This document shows, piece by piece, positions 58,613 to 64,000 of a stretch of 64,000 nucleotides of DNA. The stretch is from the NCBI RefSeq assembly GCF_049959315.1, contig NZ_CP188201.1; one strand, 5' to 3'. The position numbers and the translations under genes were made by a program. Positions within the stretch are counted from its first letter, which is position 1; the number at the start of each line of letters is the position of its first letter. The stretch comes from Serratia proteamaculans_D (lineage in GTDB: Bacteria; Pseudomonadota; Gammaproteobacteria; Enterobacterales; Enterobacteriaceae). The notes under the pieces were generated by a model that was not told where the DNA came from, made no database searches, and was given only the letters and a program-made list of their open reading frames with translations.

Positions 58613-59038
58613 ATGAACGTTGTGACCTTACTAAACCAACAGCAGCTCCTGGCCATGCCGGAGTCTGATTACATGAACCCGGCGCAGCGGGCTTTCTTCC
58701 GCCAGCGCTTGCTGGATGAGCAACAAAAGCTGTTGCAGCACATTGATGCGCTGAAGCGGGATATCGATGGCGGGGAGGTGTCCGGTGACGAAGCGGATAA
58801 AGCCGCCCGCGAAGAGGACCTGCGATTGCTTTTCCGCCAGTTGGATCGTGAAAGCCGTCTGCTGCCGAAAATCAGCGCGGCGCTGACGCGATTACATAAC
58901 GGCGAATACGGTTATTGCCGTGAAAGTGGTGAGCCTATCGGGCTGGCGCGCCTGTTGCTGCGACCGACGGCGGAGCTAAGCATTGAAGCCAAAACCGCTC
59001 AGGAAATGCGTGAGCCACATCTGCGTAAACGGGGCTAA
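58613..59038 (+). CDS. DksA-like protein without intact zinc finger (DksA2 type)
   Basis: A 141-residue DksA/TraR-family protein. The coiled-coil tip motif DEADKA (59-64), which reaches the RNA polymerase active site in DksA, is kept. The zinc-finger cysteines are not: in the CXXC ... CXXC frame only Cys102 remains, with Ser105, Ser123 and Ala126 in the other places (YCRESGEPIG, LSIEAKT). Such forms work without zinc and are made under zinc shortage in Pseudomonas (DksA2). CCGGAG precedes the ATG, and a Zur box lies in the promoter. Probably a zinc-independent stand-in for DksA with ppGpp. Confidence 0.9.
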   Translation: MNVVTLLNQQQLLAMPESDYMNPAQRAFFRQRLLDEQQKLLQHIDALKRDIDGGEVSGDEADKAAREEDLRLLFRQLDRESRLLPKISAALTRLHNGEYGYCRESGEPIGLARLLLRPTAELSIEAKTAQEMREPHLRKRG

Positions 59039-59210
59039 GTTCACGGCTGGCTACTCGTGGTCAGCCGCTATTTTGCCGTCAGTTCGTATTCATTTTAAGC
59101 AAACGCACCCTAACTTGTTGGGGAGGGTAGGAGTTTTCAGGTTTTACCGTTGACCAAATGAGTGGCTTCGGCTTTTATGAGGGTATGACCCACTCAGAGA
59201 CGGAAGCGCC

Positions 59211-60164
59211 ATGGAACAATTAAGAGGTTTGTACCCGCCGTTAGCAGCATATGACAGCGGTTGGCTGGACACTGGAGATGGCCACCGGATCTACTGGGAG
59301 CTGAGCGGCAACCCTAACGGTAAGCCGGCAGTCTTTATTCACGGCGGGCCGGGCGGCGGTATTTCCCCTTATCACCGCCAACTGTTCGATCCGCAGCGTT
59401 ATAAGGTGTTGCTGTTCGATCAGCGTGGCTGTGGCCGTTCCAAACCGCACGCCAGTCTGGACAACAACACTACCTGGCATCTGGTGCAGGACATTGAACG
59501 GCTGCGCGAAATGGCCGGTGTCGATCAGTGGCTGGTGTTTGGTGGTTCCTGGGGCTCGACGTTAGCGTTAGCCTACGCGCAAACCCACCCGCAACGCGTC
59601 AGCGAAATGGTGCTGCGCGGTATCTTCACACTGCGTAAGCAGGAGCTGCATTGGTACTATCAGGACGGTGCTTCGCGCTTCTTCCCGGAGAAATGGGAGC
59701 GTGTCTTGTCGATTCTTTCAGAGGAAGAGCGTAAGGACGTCATTGCGTCTTATCGCCAGCGCCTGACCTCAACGGATTTGCAGGTGCAGCTTGAGGCGGC
59801 GAAGCTGTGGAGCGTGTGGGAAGGGGAGACGGTTACCTTGCTGCCAAGCAGCGAGTCGGCTTCTTTTGGTGAGGATGACTTTGCGCTGGCGTTTGCCCGC
59901 ATAGAAAACCACTATTTCACCCATCTGGGCTTCCTGGAAAGCGATGACCAACTGCTGCGCAATGTCCCGCTGATCCGCCATATCCCGGCGGTGATTATCC
60001 ATGGTCGCTACGATATGGCTTGCCAGGTGCAAAACGCCTGGGATCTGGCGAAGGCCTGGCCGGAGGCGGAACTGCATATCGTCGAGGGGGCCGGACACTC
60101 GTTTGACGAACCGGGTATTCTGCATCAGCTGATGCTGGCCACCGACAGGTTTGCCGCCAAGTGA
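59211..60164 (+). CDS. pip: Prolyl aminopeptidase (proline iminopeptidase)
   Basis: A 317-residue S33 alpha/beta hydrolase that removes N-terminal proline from peptides. HGGPGGG (44-50) forms the oxyanion region; nucleophile Ser113 in GGSWGS; Asp in IIHGRYDMAC (about 268) and His in GAGHSFDE (about 296). Length and these positions agree with the Serratia marcescens enzyme of known structure. CGGAAG precedes the ATG. It is absent from this place in E. coli K-12 and followed by a terminator. Confidence 0.95.
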   Translation: MEQLRGLYPPLAAYDSGWLDTGDGHRIYWELSGNPNGKPAVFIHGGPGGGISPYHRQLFDPQRYKVLLFDQRGCGRSKPHASLDNNTTWHLVQDIERLREMAGVDQWLVFGGSWGSTLALAYAQTHPQRVSEMVLRGIFTLRKQELHWYYQDGASRFFPEKWERVLSILSEEERKDVIASYRQRLTSTDLQVQLEAAKLWSVWEGETVTLLPSSESASFGEDDFALAFARIENHYFTHLGFLESDDQLLRNVPLIRHIPAVIIHGRYDMACQVQNAWDLAKAWPEAELHIVEGAGHSFDEPGILHQLMLATDRFAAK

Positions 60165-60168
60165 CATT

Positions 60169-60191
60169 AAGCCCGCCCTCTCGGCGGGCTT
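60169..60191 (+). terminator. Terminator between pip and holE
   Basis: AAGCCCGCC-CTCTC-GGCGGGCTT. It lies between the two convergent genes and may serve both. Confidence 0.8.
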
Positions 60192-60195
60192 TCTA

Positions 60196-60426
60196 CTATT
60201 TGGACTTCGGCTCGTACGGCAGGCGTGAAAACTTGTGTGATTCGACGCGGTAATGCGCCACGCGTTCGCGGAAATAATCACGCAGGTGCGCCGGCTGTTC
60301 GCGCTCAACCATTTCCGGGATCACCGGCATGTTGTAGCGTTCTTTGAACGCCACGCCGGAAGCCGCGAGATCAACGTTCACTTTGTCCATCTCTTCTTTG
60401 GAAAGCTCTGCCAGATTGTAACCCAC
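60196..60426 (-). CDS. holE: DNA polymerase III subunit theta HolE
   Basis: A 76-residue helical protein, same length as E. coli theta. EEMDKVNVDLAASGVAFKERYNMPVI (in parts, about 11-36) and SRLPYEPKSK at the end are diagnostic. Theta binds and steadies the epsilon proofreading subunit of Pol III. Start is GTG at 60426 behind GGAG. E. coli has holE between yobA and exoX, as here if pip and the dksA-like gene are set aside. Confidence 0.95.
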   Translation of the reverse strand: MGYNLAELSKEEMDKVNVDLAASGVAFKERYNMPVIPEMVEREQPAHLRDYFRERVAHYRVESHKFSRLPYEPKSK

Positions 60427-60801
60427 CGTATTCTCCTTACTGTTACCGCATTGGATCAGCGCAGAAGGTAATGCACCCGGCGGCGCTTGGCAAGCCTGAA
60501 GCGCAGAAGGGGAGTTAAATACAAAGAATGTCAGGCGGTATGAAGGGCTATTTATTACACTGATGGCAATGTAATCTATTTATTATTTTAAATAAGAATG
60601 ATTCGCCTTTTGATTAAATATATAGATGTAAATGGTTATCATAATAATTCAAATGAATAACTTATGTTTTATGCAAACTATTGATTTTAATTTAATTAAA
60701 AATTAAATGGGTAATGATGTGAATCAGGTGTGTTTATTTTGTTTTCACCAAGGCATAATGCGGGGAAATTAAGTTGATACCTGCAAAATAAAGGAATGAT
60801 T
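60427..60801. other. AT-rich divergent region holE / ftnA
   Basis: About 375 bases, very A/T-rich from 60570 to 60720, compatible with H-NS binding. GGTTATCATAATAATTC (60632-60648) weakly recalls a Fur box; ftnA is iron-activated through Fur and H-NS in E. coli, but I would not call the site. AAGGA before ftnA is its ribosome binding site. No other gene seen. Confidence 0.45.
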
Positions 60802-61320
60802 ATGCTGACGCCAGAAATGACCAAGAAGCTGAATGAGCAACTGAACCTGGAGTTTTACTCTGCCAACCTGTACCTGCAAATGAGCGCATGGTGCAGCGAT
60901 AAAGGCTTTGAAGGGGCCGCCTCATTCCTTAAAGAGCATTCTCAGGAAGAGATGCAGCACATGCAACGCCTGTTCGAATACCTGAGCGACACCGGTTCCC
61001 TGCCTCTGCTGGGCAGCATCGCTGCACCACCGGTTGAGTTTGCCTCCCTGGCGGATGTGTTCCAGCAGACTTACGAACATGAGCAACTGATTACCCGTCA
61101 GATCAACGAACTGGCTCATGCTGCCATGACTGCCCACGATTACTCTACCTTCAACTTCCTGCAGTGGTACGTTGCCGAGCAGCACGAAGAAGAGAAGCTG
61201 TTCAAATCCGTGCTGGATAAACTGGCGCTGGTGGGTAACAGCGGTAATGCACTGTTCTTCATTGATAAAGATCTGAAGAAAATGGGTGCGGCCGGCGAGA
61301 ACGGTAACGGCCAGGTTTAA
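60802..61320 (+). CDS. ftnA: Non-heme ferritin FtnA
   Basis: A 172-residue iron-storage protein (E. coli 165) forming a 24-subunit shell. Ferroxidase ligands are seen: Glu in LNLEFYSANLYLQ (about 17), EEMQHMQRLFEYL (Glu and His about 49-53) and QWYVAEQHEEEKL (about 126-130). The C-terminal GAAGENGNGQV tail is a little longer than in E. coli. AAGGA fits the ATG at 60802 rather than the ATG two codons earlier. Strong terminator follows. Confidence 0.95.
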   Translation: MLTPEMTKKLNEQLNLEFYSANLYLQMSAWCSDKGFEGAASFLKEHSQEEMQHMQRLFEYLSDTGSLPLLGSIAAPPVEFASLADVFQQTYEHEQLITRQINELAHAAMTAHDYSTFNFLQWYVAEQHEEEKLFKSVLDKLALVGNSGNALFFIDKDLKKMGAAGENGNGQV

Positions 61321-61332
61321 TTACCCTTGTTG

Positions 61333-61370
61333 AAAACCGCGTGCCGGCTTTGCCCGGTGCGCGGTTTTTT
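61333..61370 (+). terminator. Terminator of ftnA
   Basis: AAAACCGCG ... CGCGGTTTT with an inner GCCGG/CCGG pairing, followed by a T-run. Confidence 0.88.
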
Positions 61371-61446
61371 TATGCCCTGAGTTTAACGCGGTTATGCAGC
61401 GATATGTGCTACCAGATCGCAAAATGCCAGCGTTCTGCTCGACTTG

Positions 61447-61465
61447 CATAATGACACTCGTTATC
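61447..61465. promoter_or_regulatory. Fur-box-like sequence upstream of yobA
   Basis: CATAATGACACTCGTTATC agrees with GATAATGATAATCATTATC at 15 of 19 positions. It lies 178 bases before the yobA start. Suggests iron control of yobA-yebZ-yebY or of an unseen transcript. Inference. Confidence 0.55.
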
Positions 61466-61642
61466 ATTTGACCCGATACGCTACAGGGATGGTAGAGAGT
61501 TAAAACAGTGGGTTACTGGTTAATCCCTTCTTCTGTTTACCCGTGGCGCAATCATCTGCGGTGGGTTGGGCTACTGATACATCGCCCTGGCGGTTAGCCT
61601 TAACCCTTATCACCCTCGATTATTGCTGTAAGGGATATCACT

Positions 61643-62026
61643 GTGATTGGTAAAATTCGTTCTTCTTATCGCCTGCTTTCCACTATTTTCGTGCTGTTTG
61701 TTGGGCTTTCTTCACAGCAGGCTCTGGCGCATGCTCATTTGAAAGTTGAAACACCGGCGGCAGATGCCAGCGTTAGCCCGGCACCAAAAGTGCTGACGCT
61801 TAACTTCTCCGAAGGTATCGAGCCTAATTTTAGCGGCATTAAAATCACCGGGCCAGACAACGCCGAAGTGAAAACCGGCAAGTTGCAGCTTGATGCGAAC
61901 AACAATACCCAGGTCAATCTGCCTATCGAAGCCGACCTGGCAGCAGGAAAATATAACGTCAGCTGGCATGTGGTTTCGGTCGACGGTCATAAAACCAAAG
62001 GCCAGTACAGCTTCACCGTAAACTAA
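61643..62026 (+). CDS. yobA: CopC-domain periplasmic protein YobA
   Basis: A 127-residue protein with signal peptide (about 1-30, ending QALAHAHLKV) and a CopC beta-barrel domain: the mature N-terminal His (HAHLKVETP) and WHVVSVDGHKTKGQYSF (His near 111 and 116) form the Cu2+ site. It receives copper in the periplasm and is thought to pass it to YebZ. Start is GTG at 61643 behind AAGGGA. The stop is three bases before yebZ, so translation is coupled. Confidence 0.93.
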   Translation: MIGKIRSSYRLLSTIFVLFVGLSSQQALAHAHLKVETPAADASVSPAPKVLTLNFSEGIEPNFSGIKITGPDNAEVKTGKLQLDANNNTQVNLPIEADLAAGKYNVSWHVVSVDGHKTKGQYSFTVN

Positions 62027-62029
62027 CTT

Positions 62030-62911
62030 ATGAGTCTGGCGACCCTGTTTGTCCTGTGTCGCTTTGTGCACTTTGCGGCGGTGATGCTGATGTTTGGCTC
62101 CAGCCTGTTCACCGCCTTATTGTCGCCACAGCGCCTTTCCCCGTATCTCACCCGTGATGTGCGTCCTTTGCTGGTCTCCTGTACCTGGCTTGCCGGGCTT
62201 TCTGCCGTGGCGCTGCTGGCTATTCAGGCAGGACAGATGGGCGACGGCTGGGCTGACACCTGGCGACTGGACGTGTGGTGGGCGGTACTGGGCACCACCT
62301 TCGGTGAAGTCTGGCGCTGGCACCTTGGCATTTCATTATTGGCGTTGCTGAGCCTGTGGCTGGCAGAACCGCGCCGCACGCAGATTTTGGCACTGCTTTC
62401 CACATTGTTGCTGGTCAGCATGGCATTTATTGGCCATGCGGCGATGCATGATGGAGCACTCGGCGTAGCGCATCGTTTTAACCACGCACTGCATTTATTG
62501 GCAGCCGGTTACTGGTTTGGCAGCCTGCTGCCGTTGCTGGTTTGCCTGCGTTATCTGGCGAAACCACAAATCCGCAGCGAGGCGGTCACCACGCTGATAC
62601 GCTTTTCGCGTTGGGGCCACCTGGCGGTAGCGCTGGTGTTGTTGACCGGCGTGATCAACAGTTTGATTATTCTCGGTAGCTGGCCGCTGGACGTTGATTC
62701 ACCTTACCAGCGCCTGCTGCTGTTCAAAACCGCACTGGTGGCGCTGATGGTGATGGTGGCGTTGGCCAACCGTTACGTCATCGTCCCGGCGATGAGGAGT
62801 ATGCCGCAGTTGGCCCAGCGCGGGCTGGTGCTGGCCTGCTGGATTGAAGCGGGGTTGGGCGCGGGCGTGCTGCTGCTGGTCAGTTTATTTGCAACTTATG
62901 CGCCGGTGTAA
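62030..62911 (+). CDS. yebZ: CopD-domain inner membrane protein YebZ (copper homeostasis)
   Basis: A 293-residue membrane protein with eight hydrophobic segments (E. coli 290). CopD-type histidines: RFVHFAAVMLMFG (about 12), WRWHLGISLL (about 102), GHAAMHDGALGVAHRFNHALHLLAAGYW (in parts, about 136-163). Paired with YobA as a CopCD-like copper uptake unit. Some genomes annotate it copD. Confidence 0.93.
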   Translation: MSLATLFVLCRFVHFAAVMLMFGSSLFTALLSPQRLSPYLTRDVRPLLVSCTWLAGLSAVALLAIQAGQMGDGWADTWRLDVWWAVLGTTFGEVWRWHLGISLLALLSLWLAEPRRTQILALLSTLLLVSMAFIGHAAMHDGALGVAHRFNHALHLLAAGYWFGSLLPLLVCLRYLAKPQIRSEAVTTLIRFSRWGHLAVALVLLTGVINSLIILGSWPLDVDSPYQRLLLFKTALVALMVMVALANRYVIVPAMRSMPQLAQRGLVLACWIEAGLGAGVLLLVSLFATYAPV

Positions 62912-62980
62912 CATTGCGGCTTGCCGGATGCCCCCAAACTGCGGGAAAATTGAATCAAATAGCAACCTTAAGGCCACAAC

Positions 62981-63322
62981 ATGAAATCGGCATTACTTGG
63001 CATAACGCTGCTGGCAACCGCGACCGGTGCGCTGGCGGCAGATCAACTGGTGAACATCACCAAGCTGGAATACGGCAAACAATGGGCGTTCACCAAAGAA
63101 GAGGTGACGTTGCAGTGCCGCAGCGGCGGTGCACTGTTCGTACTCAACAACAGCACGTTGATGCAGTATCCGCTCAACGAAGCCGCAGAAGCGCAGGTGA
63201 AAGCCGGGCAGCAGCGCGCCCAGCCGCTGGACGTGATCCTGCTGGATGACGCTGCTAATCCCGGTCATAAAATGAGTGTTGAGCCGTACCGCGAACGCGC
63301 CGAAAAGCTGTGCGCGAACTAA
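62981..63322 (+). CDS. yebY: Periplasmic protein YebY (DUF2511)
   Basis: A 113-residue protein with signal peptide (MKSALLGITLLATATGALAA) and two cysteines (TLQCRSGG near 46 and EKLCAN at the end) that could pair in the periplasm. E. coli YebY is likewise 113 residues and linked to the copper genes yobA-yebZ. AAGGCC precedes the ATG. SdsR follows downstream as in E. coli. Confidence 0.93.
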   Translation: MKSALLGITLLATATGALAADQLVNITKLEYGKQWAFTKEEVTLQCRSGGALFVLNNSTLMQYPLNEAAEAQVKAGQQRAQPLDVILLDDAANPGHKMSVEPYRERAEKLCAN

Positions 63323-63440
63323 TGGCTTATCCCACAATGGCTTAGCTTGGGGGAACCGGTGATGGAAAGTTACGCTGAATTAATTTCTTCATGAAACTAT
63401 CACTCGCCGTGTGGCTGGCTGGCAAAAATAGCGCGGTAAG

Positions 63441-63450
63441 CTACTCTTAA
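63441..63450 (+). promoter_or_regulatory. Sigma S-type -10 of sdsR
   Basis: (G)CTACTCTTAA matches the sigma S extended -10 consensus KCTAYRCTTAA at ten of eleven positions. Start point near 63454. Confidence 0.8.
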
Positions 63451-63453
63451 AGT

Positions 63454-63559
63454 GCACGGCTGAACAAGCTTTGCACAAAATGCCAACTTTTAGCGCACGG
63501 CTCTCTCCCAAGAGCCATTTCCCTAGACCGAATATAGGAATCGTATTCGGTCTTTTTTT
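63454..63559 (+). ncRNA. sdsR: Small RNA SdsR (RyeB)
   Basis: The block TGCCAACTTTTAGCGCACGG, then CTCTCTCCCAAGAGCCATTT and ACCGAATATAGGAATCG are nearly identical to E. coli SdsR. The end is the terminator hairpin AGACCGAATA ... TATTCGGTCT (63525-63553) plus T-run. About 106 bases, as in E. coli (104). SdsR is Hfq-bound, made in stationary phase by sigma S, and represses porin, tolC and mutS messages. Position downstream of yebY is conserved. An antisense RyeA/SraC may exist on the other strand; I could not define it. Confidence 0.95.
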
Positions 63560-63571
63560 GTGTGCTTGATT

Positions 63572-63941
63572 TTAAAGGTAAAAATCAATCCTCTCGAATT
63601 TTGATATTCGGTCTTTTACAGCATCACGAACTTTTCCCTCCAGTATCAAGGTCTTTATCCGTCATTTTCCGGACTGATGCCCCAGCAGCTTCCTCGCAAA
63701 ATTCTTTCTTTTTTCCTTCACGTACAACTACTCGTTCAGGCTTCTAATCTCATGAAGTATCGGCGGACCATCCTCAAATTCAATCCCAACTGTTTTTTTG
63801 CTGCGACGGATAAAAATTCCATGTCGAGTGGAATAAATATCGTATGGCTTTAAACCAGATGGATGTTACAACTTCACCAGATGTTGGATGGCCTGTATCA
63901 CTATAAAAGAGAACACGTCCGTGGTTAAGACTTTCGGACAT
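63572..63941 (-). pseudogene. Multiply frameshifted remnant of an unknown gene
   Basis: Read leftward from ATG at 63941: MSESLNHGRVLFYSDTGHPT continues in frame 1 to TGA at 63780. A +1 frame carries SGLKPYDIYSTRHGIFIRRS then KKTVGIEFEDGPPILHEIRS to TAG at 63728. The next frame carries KPERVVVREGKKKEFCEEAA then GASVRKMTDKDLDTGG, and after a shift in a GGGAAAAG run, KVRDAVKDRISKFERIDFYL with TAA at 63572. The pieces abut in order and look protein-like, so this is probably one former gene of about 120 residues with three frameshifts. Family not recognised. Confidence 0.5.
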
Positions 63942-64000
63942 TTTCTATCTATATGCTTATTTCCAAAGTCTAATAGTACAACCCTGCATTACGCATGATG

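Noticed and set aside
60632..60648. Possible Fur box before ftnA
   Set aside because: Only the TTATCAT half fits; the other half does not, and the region is generally AT-rich.
63562..63747. 61-codon plus-strand frame after SdsR
   Set aside because: It begins in the SdsR terminator tail and lies opposite the protein-like minus-strand fragments of the decayed gene.
1..64000. Whole-window search for a phage, toxin-antitoxin pair, defence island or biosynthetic cluster
   Set aside because: Almost all genes are recognised housekeeping or single accessory genes; no integrase, transposase, restriction, toxin or assembly-line gene was seen.

Overview
The window is enterobacterial chromosome, most likely Serratia. 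Reasons: long runs in Escherichia coli gene order, a prolyl aminopeptidase whose GGSWGS serine counts to residue 113 as in the Serratia marcescens enzyme, and an SdeAB/OqxAB-type efflux pump with a divergent MarA-like regulator. Base composition looks mid-50s GC by eye (not computed). I see no rRNA, insertion sequence, CRISPR array, prophage block or replication origin. RNA genes are two tRNA-Ser(GGA) and the small RNA SdsR. Species was not resolved.

Layout. 1-14126: a truncated peptide transporter at the left edge, then the E. coli 23-24 min set in order (mdtG, lpxL, trhO/yceA, yceI, yceJ, yceO, solA, bssS, dinI, pyrC), interrupted by an old-yellow-enzyme gene, the AI-2 exporter tqsA and an RcsA-like LuxR regulator. 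14189-30361: rne with a long leader, divergent rluC, yceF, then the lipid/ribosome/replication superoperon yceD-rpmF-plsX-fabH-fabD-fabG-acpP-fabF-pabC-mltG-tmk-holB-ycfH. 30427-34194: glucose PTS gene ptsG, then mntR/mntH manganese genes. 34249-36941: an accessory pocket (small secreted protein, SDR enzyme with divergent HxlR regulator, lone solute-binding protein). 37196-43612: hinT-ycfL-lpoB-thiK-nagZ-ycfP, ndh, ycfJ. 43904-49484: Rrf2 regulator and the sdeAB pump with sdeR. 49485-50182: tRNA-Ser repeat region. 50541-54548: peptide transporter, ghrA, ycdX, ycdY. 54718-63559: the E. coli 41 min set (yebE, ptrB, exoX, holE, yobA, yebZ, yebY, SdsR) with dksA2-like, pip and ftnA inserted. 63572-63941: a decayed gene.

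How it works together. Much is housekeeping: envelope lipid synthesis (fab genes, plsX, lpxL), cell-wall growth and recycling (lpoB, mltG, nagZ), RNA processing and modification (rne, rluC, trhO), DNA replication and repair (holB, holE, tmk, exoX, dinI), respiration (ndh, yceJ) and metal handling (mntH, ftnA, a Zur-type site before a zinc-finger-less DksA paralogue, a Fur-type site before yobA-yebZ-yebY). Several operators can be read directly: LexA before dinI, FNR before ndh, MntR before mntH, Zur before the dksA paralogue, and a marbox plus an 11-bp inverted repeat between sdeA and sdeR.

I found no convincing undescribed multi-gene system. The best leads are regulatory sites, three unlisted small genes (3720-3881, 9031-9147, 58308-58418), the tRNA-Ser duplication with a third 3'-end remnant, and the frameshifted gene beside SdsR.
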